From positions 1-64,000 of the forward strand of contig DPHD01000024.1 in assembly GCA_003523085.1 (NCBI GenBank): 64,000 nucleotides of DNA. Reading direction: 5' to 3'. Under the pieces are notes generated by a model. That model was not told the DNA's origin. It ran no database searches and saw only the letters and a list, made by a program, of their open reading frames with translations. The translations under genes were made by a program, and so were the position numbers. The stretch is from Oceanospirillaceae bacterium. Its GTDB lineage: Bacteria > Pseudomonadota > Gammaproteobacteria > Pseudomonadales > Balneatricaceae. Of the stretch, positions 16,264-26,149 are shown piece by piece (positions within the stretch are counted from its first letter, which is position 1; each line of letters begins with the position of its first letter).

Positions 16264-17577
16264 CTATGATTTTCTCACCTGCTTAAGCGCTTTATTGCGT
16301 TGCCAGTTATCCCGCCAATCCATAACACGGTACCAAGCGCTGGCAGCAGGCATATACCATGGGCTGCCGTGGTGATAAAAACGGCGTTGTAATGGAGTTT
16401 GTTCGAATACCGAGTGTTGCTGCTGTGGTTGCAGCATTTTTTGGGCCGCCTTGTGGCCTAAATAGGGCGCCATAGCGACGCCATTGCCACAATACCCCAT
16501 GGCGTGATAAATGCCCTCGTGGCAACCGATGCTGGGTAATTTGCTAAAGCTAAAGCCGGTAAACCCGGTCCAGCAATGGCTAATGGGCGTGTCTTTTAAA
16601 CTAGGAAATATTTCTGCTAATTTGGCTTTAAGGGTAGGTAACGCCTGCTCTGGGGTGATGGCGTGTAATGCCGCTCGGGAGCCCAGCATAATACGCTTGC
16701 CGCAGGGTGTGGGCCGGTAATAACAAAAGCGTTGGCGAGTTTCCACCATACAATGGCCGCCAGGCAATAAGGCTTGCACCATTGCTGCGCCAAGTTCTTC
16801 GGTGACGATGATGAAACTAGGCACTGGCATCACCCGCTGGGCAAGGAATTTAGAAACCCTAGTTTGAGTATAGCCATTAGTGGCCATAAGAACCTGCTGG
16901 CAGTGTATGTCTTGGCCCTTGATGCTAATACAAAAACCATCCTTTTGAGGTTGAACGGATTGTACTTTTTGCTCACCAAATATTTGCACTCCAGCTTGTA
17001 GCGCCAGTTGTAATAGGCCGTAGTGTAATTTTCTGGGTTGTACTGAGGCATGGCTTTGGTACATTAAGCCACCAAAATAGAGTTGGGTATCGATGTGCTG
17101 AGCCATTTCATTGGCTTCGACCATACGTGCGGCAAAAGGCTCAATGGTTTGTAAACCCGCATTAGCGTTGCGCATGGCATCAAAATCTTGTGGCGTCCAT
17201 GCCGTTCGTAAACGACCACAGGCTTGTAAGTCACAGTCGAGCTTGTGATCTACAATAAGGCTTTTAGTATAGGCTAGCGAAGCATTGGCTTCTTTGTGTA
17301 GTTGCGCGGCGATGTCTGGGCCATAATGTTTTTTGGCATCGGCCACAGACACTTTATGACCCGAGCCCAACATACCGCCATTACGCGTGCTGGCTCCAAA
17401 ACCAATAGCTTCACCATCCAGTACAAGCACCTGACGGCCAGCTTTGGCCAATGTGAATGCAGCACTTAGGCCGGTAAAACCCGCACCTACCACCACACAA
17501 TCGGCTTTGGTTGGCGGCACTTCGGTGTTACGATATTGGGGCTGATCTTGCCACCAGTAAGGTGAAAATTGGATCAT
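16264..17577 (-). CDS. FAD-dependent amine oxidoreductase, PuuB-like
   Basis: 437 residues of the DAO family. The FAD dinucleotide motif is DCVVVGAGFTGLSAAFTLAKAG (about 26-47), followed by FGASTRNGGMLGSGHK, a strong sign of the PuuB (gamma-glutamylputrescine oxidase) group, and the C-terminal GYCGNGVAMAPYLG. It probably oxidises a secondary amine or polyamine derivative with release of H2O2. No puu partner genes are next to it, so the substrate is open. It diverges from pip with only 35 bases between start codons. Confidence 0.83.
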   Translation of the reverse strand: MIQFSPYWWQDQPQYRNTEVPPTKADCVVVGAGFTGLSAAFTLAKAGRQVLVLDGEAIGFGASTRNGGMLGSGHKVSVADAKKHYGPDIAAQLHKEANASLAYTKSLIVDHKLDCDLQACGRLRTAWTPQDFDAMRNANAGLQTIEPFAARMVEANEMAQHIDTQLYFGGLMYQSHASVQPRKLHYGLLQLALQAGVQIFGEQKVQSVQPQKDGFCISIKGQDIHCQQVLMATNGYTQTRVSKFLAQRVMPVPSFIIVTEELGAAMVQALLPGGHCMVETRQRFCYYRPTPCGKRIMLGSRAALHAITPEQALPTLKAKLAEIFPSLKDTPISHCWTGFTGFSFSKLPSIGCHEGIYHAMGYCGNGVAMAPYLGHKAAQKMLQPQQQHSVFEQTPLQRRFYHHGSPWYMPAASAWYRVMDWRDNWQRNKALKQVRKS

Positions 17578-17612
17578 TATTCGTCAACATGTTTTTCTAT
17601 TGAGTCGACACC

Positions 17613-18575
17613 ATGCAACAACTGTATCCAGAACTCAAACCCTACCGTGAATTTTTTCTACCGGTAGATCATGGCCACAGCTTGTATGTAGAGCTATGTG
17701 GTAATCCCCAAGGTATTCCCGTGGTCGTAGTTCATGGAGGGCCTGGCGGTGGTTGCGGACCATCATCTCGGCGCTTTTTTGACCCTAGCGATTACCACAT
17801 TATCTTAATGGACCAGCGGGGTGCAGGTCGCTCTTTGCCCCATGCCAGTTTGGAAGCCAATACCACGCAGCATTTAATTGGCGACTTTGAGCGCTTGCGT
17901 GCAAAACTCGAGATATCGCAGTGGTTATTATTTGGCGGTTCATGGGGTACTACTCTGGCGCTAGCTTACGCCCAAGCACACCCACAACAGGTGATGGGTC
18001 TTATATTGAGGGGTGTTTTTTTAGGGCGACCTAAAGATGTGGATTGGATCTACGAAGCCGGTGGCGCTAGCCGTATGTTTATCGACAATTGGGCCGGCTT
18101 TCAAAAACCCTTGGCACACACTAATGCCGAATCTGAAGGGCAAATGGTCAACCGCTATTACCAGTTGCTTACTGGGCCCGATGAACTAAAACGCATGGCC
18201 GCAGCTAAAGCCTGGGCTGGCTGGGAAGACAGTATTGCCACCTTGCAACCTGCACAAAGCAGCGCTGGTGACTATGAGGACGCCCATTTCGACTTAGCAT
18301 TAGCCCGTATTGAGTGCCATTATTTTGTTAATCAGTGTTTTATTGAACCTAACCAGCTGTTAAATAATATGCATAAAATAAGCCATATACCGGGTATTAT
18401 CGTCCACGGCCGATACGACATGATTTGCCCTGCCGAACAAGCTTTTGAGGTGTATGAGCTGTGGCCGGAAAGCCAGTTGCATATCGTGCGCGACGCTGGG
18501 CATTCACAGCAAGAGCCCGGTATCATCGACAACTTGGTGAAAGCCACTCGCGAATTTGCCCTTAAATACGCCTAA
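17613..18575 (+). CDS. pip: Proline iminopeptidase
   Basis: 320 residues, alpha/beta hydrolase. The HGGPGGGC oxyanion region (about 42-49), DQRGAGRS, and the nucleophile elbow GGSWGTT (Ser near 112) match Pip (peptidase family S33). The terminal RDAGHSQQEP supplies the catalytic His. It removes N-terminal proline from peptides in the cytoplasm. dtd follows 14 bases on. Confidence 0.93.
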   Translation: MQQLYPELKPYREFFLPVDHGHSLYVELCGNPQGIPVVVVHGGPGGGCGPSSRRFFDPSDYHIILMDQRGAGRSLPHASLEANTTQHLIGDFERLRAKLEISQWLLFGGSWGTTLALAYAQAHPQQVMGLILRGVFLGRPKDVDWIYEAGGASRMFIDNWAGFQKPLAHTNAESEGQMVNRYYQLLTGPDELKRMAAAKAWAGWEDSIATLQPAQSSAGDYEDAHFDLALARIECHYFVNQCFIEPNQLLNNMHKISHIPGIIVHGRYDMICPAEQAFEVYELWPESQLHIVRDAGHSQQEPGIIDNLVKATREFALKYA

Positions 18576-18589
18576 CGAAATACTAATCT

Positions 18590-19024
18590 ATGAAAGCATT
18601 ATTACAACGCGTCACGCACGCCCGTGTAGAGGTCGATGGCCAGTGTATTGGCCAAATTGAACACGGCATTATGCTGCTGTTAGGGGTTGATAAGGGCGAT
18701 GATCAAGCTAAAGCCGATCAGTTGTTACACAAAGTGCTGCATTATCGCTTTTTTGCTGATGACAATGGCAAGATGAACAACAACGTCCAGCAAGTGGCTG
18801 GCAGTATACTCATCGTCAGTCAGTTCACCTTAGCCGCAGACACTAAAAAAGGCTTGCGGCCTGGATTTTCTAGCGCCGCCCCTCCAGCCCTTGGCGAACA
18901 GCTATATGACTACTTTGTGGCCCAAGCCAGCGCCAAAACCACCGTCGCCACCGGCCAGTTTGGTGCCGATATGCAGGTTAGCCTAACCAACGATGGGCCA
19001 GTAACCTTTATGTTGGAAGTCTAG
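18590..19024 (+). CDS. dtd: D-aminoacyl-tRNA deacylase
   Basis: 144 residues, full length. [17 protein letters not shown] at the start, the SQFTLAADT motif (catalytic Ser/Gln/Thr), and the cross-subunit Gly-cisPro-type DGPVTF motif near the C-terminus identify DTD. It hydrolyses D-amino acids mischarged on tRNA. It is likely co-transcribed with pip. Confidence 0.95.
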   Translation: MKALLQRVTHARVEVDGQCIGQIEHGIMLLLGVDKGDDQAKADQLLHKVLHYRFFADDNGKMNNNVQQVAGSILIVSQFTLAADTKKGLRPGFSSAAPPALGEQLYDYFVAQASAKTTVATGQFGADMQVSLTNDGPVTFMLEV

Positions 19025-19066
19025 CGCCTCTCATGCTAGGTAATGCGCTGCCCTTGGCTGACAAAC

Positions 19067-19297
19067 CTAGGTGCGCCAGTAGTTATTTGCCGAAGCAATC
19101 GTCTGGAAGTTGATCGCCACGACTTGAGAAGCAGCAATCAAACTGGCTGGATCTTCAGCATACATGGGCCTGAGCTTTTGCCTAATATCGTCATCAGGTT
19201 GTGTGTACTTAGCACCCATTCTGGACATTTTAATCGCTAATTCGTAGCCTGATTGAGGGTCAGGTGTGTCTAGGCTGGTGAGCCATATGTCTTGCAT
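19067..19297 (-). CDS. Small uncharacterised protein
   Basis: 76 residues from ATG 19297, chosen because AAGGAGAAG lies just upstream; a longer frame exists but has no ribosome site. The sequence starts MQDIWLTSLDTPDP and has no signal peptide, membrane helix or family motif that I recognise. It is an isolated single gene convergent with dtd. The good ribosome site supports a real gene; the function is unknown. Confidence 0.55.
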   Translation of the reverse strand: MQDIWLTSLDTPDPQSGYELAIKMSRMGAKYTQPDDDIRQKLRPMYAEDPASLIAASQVVAINFQTIASANNYWRT

Positions 19298-19549
19298 TAT
19301 CTTCTCCTTGATTGTTAATAAGCCGCTGTTGTTATAGGTCTTACTCTTAGCGGACCCTGTAAGTATGGCAGCCAAAAAACAGTGTGCTCAATATTTTTGT
19401 AACTGAGGTTTGGGGGCTCTGCGCATTAATTTACTTTGTAGTATTGGGTTGTTACCCGCAGTATTTGAGACCGTGTTCATATGGTTGTACTTGAGTGCCT
19501 ATATTAGTGTTTTTTATTCGTACTCTTTTATTAACCAAGGAGAATAATG

Positions 19550-20107
19550 ATGACAAAAGTATTGATGATTACGGGTGACTTTGTAGAAGATTATGAAAAC
19601 ATGGTGCCTTTTCAGGCGTTGATGGCGATGGGCCATGAGGTAGACGCGGTGTGCCCAGAAAAGCAAGCAGGCGACACCATCGCCACGGCCATACACGACT
19701 TTGAAGGCGACCAAACCTATACCGAGAAAAGGGGTCATAATTTCGTGTTAAACGCTAGTTTCGCCGATGTTAAAGAAGCATCTTACGATGCTTTATACCT
19801 ACCTGGTGGGCGTTCCCCAGAATACTTACGAATGAATGCTAGAGTTATAGAGTTGATTCAACAGTTCGCTGCCAGCAACAAACCCATCGCTTCCGTGTGT
19901 CACGGCGCGCAGTTGCTTACTGCGGCCGGCATCATCGAGGGCAAAAGGGTATCGGCTTATCCTGCGTGTCGCTCGGAAGTAACCATGGCGGGCGCAGAGT
20001 ATGTGGACCTGTCCATGGACGATGCAGTGACAGATGGCATGTTAGTCACTGCCCCTGCGTGGCCTGCCCACGCGGTAATGCTCAAGCAGTTTGTTGCGCT
20101 ATTTTGA
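19550..20107 (+). CDS. DJ-1/PfpI superfamily protein
   Basis: 185 residues from the second of two tandem ATGs (19547, 19550), which gives the better spacing from AAGGAG. The fold marks are [20 protein letters not shown], the Glu-containing first turn, [14 protein letters not shown], and the nucleophile elbow [14 protein letters not shown] (Cys near 122). Members are glyoxalases, deglycase-like or chaperone-like proteins; no specific role can be fixed. Confidence 0.88.
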   Translation: MTKVLMITGDFVEDYENMVPFQALMAMGHEVDAVCPEKQAGDTIATAIHDFEGDQTYTEKRGHNFVLNASFADVKEASYDALYLPGGRSPEYLRMNARVIELIQQFAASNKPIASVCHGAQLLTAAGIIEGKRVSAYPACRSEVTMAGAEYVDLSMDDAVTDGMLVTAPAWPAHAVMLKQFVALF

Positions 20108-20133
20108 TGTGATAACTAACCTTAGGTGAAGCT

Positions 20134-20526
20134 ATGTGCCAACTTTTTATTAAAGCAGACAGTCAAATGTGGACATCAAAGACCAAGTCTTTGAGAATTG
20201 ATAGTGTTGTGACTTCCATTAGGTTGGAGCATTTCTTCTGGAGTGTGTTGGAAGAAATTGCATATCGAGATCTCATTACCGTGAATCAAATGATCACTAA
20301 GCTGTATTTGGAATCACTTGATGCAGACCATGACATTGGTAACTTCACCTCTTTTCTAAGGGTATGCTGTTCGCGGTATTTATCACTTATTGCTGACGGT
20401 CAGCTGATGCGTGAAGATGCCGTGCCACTTGGCAGCTTGGATGCAGGCGCGTTACTCAAAAACGAAGCGCAAAGGAATGCGCTGCGTGCTGCCGGTTATG
20501 TCACGCCTAGGAGTTTGCTCAGCTAA
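20134..20526 (+). CDS. Ribbon-helix-helix domain protein
   Basis: 130 residues. MCQLFIKADSQMWTSKTKSL, then SVVTSIRLEHFFWSVLEEIAYRDLITVNQMITKLY and NFTSFLRVCCSRYLSL, is the pattern of the RHH_4-type ribbon-helix-helix family, small DNA-binding or adaptor proteins of proteobacteria. It follows the PfpI gene by 26 bases and may share its transcript. The target is unknown. Confidence 0.78.
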   Translation: MCQLFIKADSQMWTSKTKSLRIDSVVTSIRLEHFFWSVLEEIAYRDLITVNQMITKLYLESLDADHDIGNFTSFLRVCCSRYLSLIADGQLMREDAVPLGSLDAGALLKNEAQRNALRAAGYVTPRSLLS

Positions 20527-20543
20527 TGGCGTTATGAAAAGCG

Positions 20544-20969
20544 CTATAGGCGTGAAATGACTTGCCCTAGTAATAACAACCACATACAGGCAAGGGTAAC
20601 AAAGCTCCACATAAAGGTGCGATAGCGCCATTTCACTCGGTTACTGGTGATGTGTACATAGCTGTGGAGATAGCGGCAAGCGACAAAGAGCCACGCCAAC
20701 ACCACATAAGCGGGCTGAAATAAGTCGGCGGCATACACCAAACCAATCAGCGCATAAAACACCATGGGCAAAGCCAGCAAATTATCGTAGTTATTGCTTA
20801 ACTGGGCCATTTCGGCCGGTATTTCGGCGCCGCTATTAAGTTTAAAAAACCCCCGTGGTAATAGGCCTTGTTTTGCTACTGTGCGTTTTTTTAACGCCAG
20901 CATGACCATGACCACAAGGGTAAGGCCTACGAGTAACAATGGGGGTAAGAGTAAGTGCAACGGATTCAT
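20544..20969 (-). CDS. MAPEG family membrane protein
   Basis: 141 residues with four predicted helices. NNYDNLLALPMVFYALIGL and ACRYLHSYVHITSNRVKWRYRTF match the MAPEG family, which includes glutathione transferases and eicosanoid enzymes; bacterial members are mostly uncharacterised. It lies 21 bases after selO and may be co-transcribed. Confidence 0.85.
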   Translation of the reverse strand: MNPLHLLLPPLLLVGLTLVVMVMLALKKRTVAKQGLLPRGFFKLNSGAEIPAEMAQLSNNYDNLLALPMVFYALIGLVYAADLFQPAYVVLAWLFVACRYLHSYVHITSNRVKWRYRTFMWSFVTLACMWLLLLGQVISRL

Positions 20970-20990
20970 CAGGTAACCTCGTTAATGGCA

Positions 20991-22475
20991 TTAAGTGCCG
21001 CAAAATGTATTTTTTACGGCTTGTGTAGCGGTGGGCGCTAGGGCATACGGCCTCAGTTGAGATTGGTATTCCCACGGCGATTGCACCACTTTAAGTAGGG
21101 CCTCAAAGGGTGCAAAATCTTGCTGATCTTCGGCCGCCCTTATGGCCATTTCAACTTGATGGTTGCGGGCGATAAAGGCTGGGTTGGCACTATTCATTTG
21201 TTGGTAACGTTGCTCAGGCTCTTGGGGGTCATTGGCTAAGCGTTGTAGCCATTGCTGCTGCCACAAAAGCAGTTCGTCTGGGGCGGCAAAAACGTCATCG
21301 ATGGATTGGTGTGCTGGGTTGGTAGCGACTTGGTCAACGAGGGACCGAAAACACAGAGTGAAGTCTAATTGATGCTCGGCCATGATAGCCAATAACTGTT
21401 CGGTTAAAGCTTGGTCTTCGGCTTGCGGCTCACTCAACCCCAGCTTGTTGCTCATGACGCGCTGATAAGCGCTCCCGTAATGCGCTACGTAATCGTCCAG
21501 TGCCTGTTGGGCGCAAACTAAGGCTTGCTCACCATTGGGGTGTAGCAGTGGTAATAACGCCTGAGCGAGGCGTACCAGGTTCCATTGGCCAATGCCAGCC
21601 TGTTGGTTATAACGATAGCGGCCTTGACGGTCGATGGCGCTAAACACTTTATCGGGGTCGAATTGATCCATGAAGGCACAGGGGCCGTAATCTACCGTAG
21701 CGCCACAAATCAGCATATTGTCGGTGTTCATTACACCATGAATAAACCCAAACCCTTGCCACTGAGCAATGAGTTTGGCTTGGCGTTTAATGACTTCGTT
21801 GAGCAACGCCAAATAGGGTTGTTCGGCGTGGGTTAAAGCAGGGAAGTGACGCTGTAAACAATAGTCTGCGAGTTGCTTAACGGCGTCTTGGTCGCCTTGC
21901 ATGGCAAAATACTCAAACGTGCCTATGCGGATGTGGCTGGGGGCAATGCGGGTTAACACGGCACCAGGTTCTGCGCCCTTACGCAGTACTTTTTGGCCAG
22001 TGGCAACAGCGGCAAGGCTACGGGTGGTGGGCACCTTGAGGGCCGCCATGGCTTCGCTTATGAGGTATTCTCGAAGCACGGGACCTAAAGGGGAGCGGCC
22101 ATCACCACGGCGCGAATAGGGCGTGGGGCCCGAGCCTTTAAGTTGTAAGTCGAAACGTTCGCCATTAGGCGCCACAATTTCGCCCAACAGATGAGCACGA
22201 CCATCACCGAGTTGTGGATTGTAGGAGCCAAATTGATGGCCAGCATAGGCTTGAGCTAGAGGTTTGGAGCCGTCCAAAATGGCATTGCCTGCGAGTGCTT
22301 GGGCCGCTGCTTCGGAGCTTAACCAAGCCGTATTGATGCCTAACTCCTTGGCCAATACCAAGTTAAGTGCAAAAGGCTTTGCTTGTGGTACCGGTGTGGG
22401 CTCGGCAAAGCTATAAAAGTGCTCCGGCAACTGGGTGTATGTGGTCTCAAAAGTTGGGCTGTTTACGGTAGTCAT
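20991..22475 (-). CDS. selO: Protein adenylyltransferase SelO (YdiU)
   Basis: 494 residues from ATG 22475. LAQAYAGHQFGSYNPQLGDGRAHLLGE, RFDLQLKGSGPTPYSRRGDGRSPLGPVLREYL and FIHGVMNTDNMLICGATVDYGPCAFMD are signature SelO segments. It is a pseudokinase that transfers AMP to Ser/Thr/Tyr of redox proteins. The chain ends FCGT, so a Cys stands third from the end, where animal SelO has selenocysteine. It begins 3 bases after uvrD. Confidence 0.95.
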   Translation of the reverse strand: MTTVNSPTFETTYTQLPEHFYSFAEPTPVPQAKPFALNLVLAKELGINTAWLSSEAAAQALAGNAILDGSKPLAQAYAGHQFGSYNPQLGDGRAHLLGEIVAPNGERFDLQLKGSGPTPYSRRGDGRSPLGPVLREYLISEAMAALKVPTTRSLAAVATGQKVLRKGAEPGAVLTRIAPSHIRIGTFEYFAMQGDQDAVKQLADYCLQRHFPALTHAEQPYLALLNEVIKRQAKLIAQWQGFGFIHGVMNTDNMLICGATVDYGPCAFMDQFDPDKVFSAIDRQGRYRYNQQAGIGQWNLVRLAQALLPLLHPNGEQALVCAQQALDDYVAHYGSAYQRVMSNKLGLSEPQAEDQALTEQLLAIMAEHQLDFTLCFRSLVDQVATNPAHQSIDDVFAAPDELLLWQQQWLQRLANDPQEPEQRYQQMNSANPAFIARNHQVEMAIRAAEDQQDFAPFEALLKVVQSPWEYQSQLRPYALAPTATQAVKNTFCGT

Positions 22476-22477
22476 GA

Positions 22478-24703
22478 CTAAAGGATCTCTAATTTGGCAT
22501 AGGCCAGCACTAACCACTTGCTGCCTTCGTTTTCAAAATTCACCTGCACGCGGGCTTGCGGGCCTTGGCCTTCGGCATTGACTACCACGCCCATGCCAAA
22601 TAATGGGTGCCTAACGTTTTGGCCCAAGGCAATGACAGGAGTTTCCAATTCCTGATGTCGTCCCCAGCGGTCGTATTGCCGTTTGGGTGTGGGCCTTGCT
22701 GTGACTGGGCGGCTTATAGTGGACTTAAGGCGTACCTCGTTCATCAGGCCTTCCGGTACTTCACCAATAAAACGAGAGGGTCGATTAAAGGTATCTTGGC
22801 CGTGTAATCTGCGGCTTTCGGCGTAGGTAATAAACAAACGCTGCATGGCGCGGGTAATACCCACATAACATAGGCGGCGCTCCTCTTCTAAACGATCGCC
22901 TTCTTCGAGGGACATTTTGTGGGGGAATAGGCCTTCTTCTACACCGCCTAAAAACACCACCGGAAACTCAAGGCCTTTGGCTGAGTGAAGGGTCATGAGT
23001 TGTACGCTGTCTTCAGACTCGTCGGCTTGTTGTTCACCGGCGTCTAGGGCCGCTTGGTCTAACATAGCTGCTAGCGGTGTGGTGGCTACTGGGTCTAGCG
23101 CAGAGTCGGGATCATCGGACTCTTGTGTTGGGTTCCATGTGCTGGCGAAACCTTTAGCCGCACTCACTAACTCATTGAGGTTATCAATGCGAGTTTGGGC
23201 CTTTTCACCCTTTTCTTTAAGGTGATGTTGGATTAACCCCGATTGCTTGATAACGTGATCCACCATGTCGTGTAACAAGGCTTCGGTGCTTTCTTCGTCG
23301 AGCCGATCGATCAAGCCAACAAAACTTTGCACCGCATTGTGGGCGCGGGTGGGTAGTGCATTGTGGTCCACGATTTGTTTGGCGCTGTCCCACATAGAGC
23401 AACCTTCTGCTCGGGCATGGAGACGGATTTTATCCACCGTAGCAGCGCCCACGCCACGTGTCGGCACGTTGAAAACCCGCTCCATAGCGGCGTCATCGTT
23501 ACGGTTTTTGATGAGGCGCAAGTAAGCTAACGCATTACGAATTTCCAAACGGTCATAAAAACGTTGACCGCCGTAAATGCGATACGGCATGTTGGCTCGA
23601 ATCAGGGCTTCTTCTAATACCCGCGACTGGGCGTTAGAGCGGTAAAGAATGGCACACTCGGCCCGTAAACCGCCGTCTTTTTGCCACTGGTCAATTTGGT
23701 CAACGATAAACCGGGCTTCATCCATTTCGTTAAACGCGGCATACAGCGAAATAGCCTCGCCATCGTTGCCATCGGTCCACAAGTTTTTACCCAAGCGGCC
23801 ACTGTTGTTGGCAATAAGGCCGTTGGCGGCTTTCAGTATGGTGCCGGTAGAGCGGTAGTTTTGTTCCAGCTTTACGGTGATGGCATTGCCAAAATCCCGT
23901 TCAAAGTGTTGGATGTTTTCTATTTTTGCACCCCGCCAACCGTAAATGGATTGGTCATCGTCACCCACGGCCATGACTTTAGCGGCGCTGCCCGATAACA
24001 CCCGTAGCCAAGCGTATTGTATAGTGTTGGTGTCTTGAAACTCGTCCACCAACAGGTGCTTAAAACGGCCTTGATAATGGGCTAGCAAAGCCGAGTTGTT
24101 AAGCCATAGCTCATGGCTGCGTAGCAACAGCTCGCCAAAATCGACCAGGCCTGCGCGTTCACAGGCTTGGTGGTAGGCAGCGTACACCTTAACTTGGGTA
24201 TCTAGTTGAAAATCACCATGGGTTTCAATGTGTTGAGGGCGCTTGCCTTCGTCTTTACAGCCATTAATGAAGTGTTGGAATTGACGTACGGGCCATCGGC
24301 TTTCTTCTAGCTGCATTTGTTTGCACAGGCGTTTAAGGATGCTCAGCTGGTCGTCGCTGTCGAGAATTTGAAATTCTTTTTGTAACCCCGCTTCTTGCCA
24401 GTGACGGCGTAATAACCGGTGGGCCAAGCTATGGAAGGTGCCGACCCACAATTGCTGTGTGTCTAACCCCATTAGGCTTTCAATACGGCTGCGCATTTCG
24501 CGGGCTGCCTTGTTGGTAAAAGTTACCGCCATGATGGACCATGGCGATATATTCTCTGCTTCAATGAGCCAGGCAATGCGGTGCACCAACACCCGGGTTT
24601 TACCACTGCCAGCGCCGGCTAAAATCAGCAAGTTTTCCTGTGGTGCTGCCACGGCTTCACGTTGTGAGCCGTTGAGTTCGTCTAAGAGGCGAGAAACATC
24701 CAT
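22478..24703 (-). CDS. uvrD: DNA helicase II (UvrD)
   Basis: 741 residues from ATG 24703 (MDVSRLLDELNGSQREAV). SF1 helicase motifs are seen in order: AGAGSGKTRVLVHRIAWLI (P-loop), VTFTNKAAREMRSR, LLVDEFQDTN, VGDDDQSIYGWRGA, LEQNYRSTGTIL, LMTLHSAKGLEFPVVF, and EERRLCYVGITRAM. It unwinds DNA in mismatch and excision repair. No LexA box was seen in the 270 bases upstream. Confidence 0.95.
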   Translation of the reverse strand: MDVSRLLDELNGSQREAVAAPQENLLILAGAGSGKTRVLVHRIAWLIEAENISPWSIMAVTFTNKAAREMRSRIESLMGLDTQQLWVGTFHSLAHRLLRRHWQEAGLQKEFQILDSDDQLSILKRLCKQMQLEESRWPVRQFQHFINGCKDEGKRPQHIETHGDFQLDTQVKVYAAYHQACERAGLVDFGELLLRSHELWLNNSALLAHYQGRFKHLLVDEFQDTNTIQYAWLRVLSGSAAKVMAVGDDDQSIYGWRGAKIENIQHFERDFGNAITVKLEQNYRSTGTILKAANGLIANNSGRLGKNLWTDGNDGEAISLYAAFNEMDEARFIVDQIDQWQKDGGLRAECAILYRSNAQSRVLEEALIRANMPYRIYGGQRFYDRLEIRNALAYLRLIKNRNDDAAMERVFNVPTRGVGAATVDKIRLHARAEGCSMWDSAKQIVDHNALPTRAHNAVQSFVGLIDRLDEESTEALLHDMVDHVIKQSGLIQHHLKEKGEKAQTRIDNLNELVSAAKGFASTWNPTQESDDPDSALDPVATTPLAAMLDQAALDAGEQQADESEDSVQLMTLHSAKGLEFPVVFLGGVEEGLFPHKMSLEEGDRLEEERRLCYVGITRAMQRLFITYAESRRLHGQDTFNRPSRFIGEVPEGLMNEVRLKSTISRPVTARPTPKRQYDRWGRHQELETPVIALGQNVRHPLFGMGVVVNAEGQGPQARVQVNFENEGSKWLVLAYAKLEIL

Positions 24704-24977
24704 GAGTGTGTCCGTATAGTTGGCATCAATTGCGATTAAGTAATTGATGAAAAACAATTTTTGTTGGAATGCGAAACTGATCTGACCAATGTGTGCTTGT
24801 CTTGTTGCCAGCGCCCAACTAAGGGAGTATTTTTGTTCGAGCTATGACAAACGGTTGGCTGCAATGGGTTATTTAACTAACACCTATTGTAACCACAGAT
24901 GAGGTAAATGACACCGTTAGTCCTGAACTAGTTTGACATGGTTAAACTCAATAAAAAAAATACTGGAGTGTACGGAA

Positions 24978-26072
24978 ATGGAACGAAGAGAAATTTTAAA
25001 GAAAGGTTTGGTTGGTTTAGGCGGCGCTGCAGCTGCTTCAACTATCGCCGCGCCAGCAATAGCAAAAGAGCGTGTGGAAATTGCCATGGTTTCAACTTGG
25101 CCACGTGATTTTCCCGGTCTAGGAACAGGTGCGCAGCGTTTTGCACAGCGCCTAAATGACATGAGTGACGGCCGTATCCAAGTTTCTTATTACGCTGCCA
25201 ACGAGCGTGTAAAAGCATTTGACTCATTTGATGAAGTGGCTTCTGGCAACGCGCAGATGTACCATTCGGCCGAATATTATTGGAAAGGCAAGCATCCAGG
25301 CTGGGCTTACTTTACCTCTGTACCATTTGGCTTAACCTACACTGAGATGAACGCATGGATTCGTTTTGGTGGTGGTCAAGAGTTATGGGATGAGCTAGGT
25401 GCAGATTACGGCTTAAAAGGCTTGATGTGTGGTAACACCGGCGTCCAAATGGGTGGTTGGTTCCGTAAGGAAATCAACTCTGCAGACGACCTTAAAGGTT
25501 TGAAGATGCGTATGCCTGGTCTAGGTGGCGACGTATTGGCTAAGCTTGGTGGTTCTCCAGTGTCGTTGCCTGGTGGTCAGATTTATGAAAACCTTATCTC
25601 TGGTGCCATCGATGCAACTGAGTGGGTTGGCCCTTGGAATGACGAGCTAATGAAGTTCTACGAAGCGGCTAAGTACTACTACTACCCAGGCATGCACGAG
25701 CCAGGCGCTATGTTGGCTTGTGGCATGAACAAAACTTGGTGGGATGGATTGAGCAAAGCGGATCAAATGATGATTGAAGCGGCTTCATCCATGGAAAATG
25801 ACGTCATGATGGCGGAATACAATGCCAAGAACGGTGCTGCACTTAAACGTTTGGTTAATGACCAAGGCGTTAAGCTACGCCAGTTTAGCGATGACATTTA
25901 CGACAGCTTTGCTGAGGCTTCTGAAGAAGTGTTTGCAGAAGTTCAAGAGCACAGTGATTTGGCTGCGCGTATTCACAAGAGCTTTGCTACAGCCCGTACT
26001 GATATCGGTGCATGGACAGGAATTTCTGACCAAGCCTACCTACAGCAGCGTAACCGCGCTCTAGGTGGCTAA
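24978..26072 (+). CDS. TRAP transporter solute-binding protein, TakP-like, with Tat signal
   Basis: 364 residues from ATG 24978. The N-terminus MERREILKKGLVGLGG has a twin-arginine motif and hydrophobic stretch ending AAPAIA-KE, so export by Tat is likely. The mature part has WPRDFPGLGTGAQRFAQRL, HSAEYYWKGKHP, CGNTGVQMGGWFRKEI, LKMRMPGLGGDVLAKLGGSP (with the carboxylate-binding Arg) and DATEWVGPWND, matching the alpha-keto acid TakP group. It captures an organic acid for the permease encoded downstream. Confidence 0.92.
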   Translation: MERREILKKGLVGLGGAAAASTIAAPAIAKERVEIAMVSTWPRDFPGLGTGAQRFAQRLNDMSDGRIQVSYYAANERVKAFDSFDEVASGNAQMYHSAEYYWKGKHPGWAYFTSVPFGLTYTEMNAWIRFGGGQELWDELGADYGLKGLMCGNTGVQMGGWFRKEINSADDLKGLKMRMPGLGGDVLAKLGGSPVSLPGGQIYENLISGAIDATEWVGPWNDELMKFYEAAKYYYYPGMHEPGAMLACGMNKTWWDGLSKADQMMIEAASSMENDVMMAEYNAKNGAALKRLVNDQGVKLRQFSDDIYDSFAEASEEVFAEVQEHSDLAARIHKSFATARTDIGAWTGISDQAYLQQRNRALGG

Positions 26073-26089
26073 TAGCCGTACTTTGGTAC

Positions 26090-26127
26090 ACCCGCCCATG
26101 GCATTGCTGTGGGCGGGTTTTTCTTTA
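26090..26127 (+). terminator. Rho-independent terminator between the TRAP binding protein and permease genes
   Basis: A nine-pair stem (ACCCGCCCA 26090-26098 with TGGGCGGGT 26110-26118) around an 11-base loop, followed by TTTTTCTTT. Partial read-through would give much binding protein and little permease. Confidence 0.9.
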
Positions 26128-26149
26128 TTACTCGTTAGTGGTTTTAACC

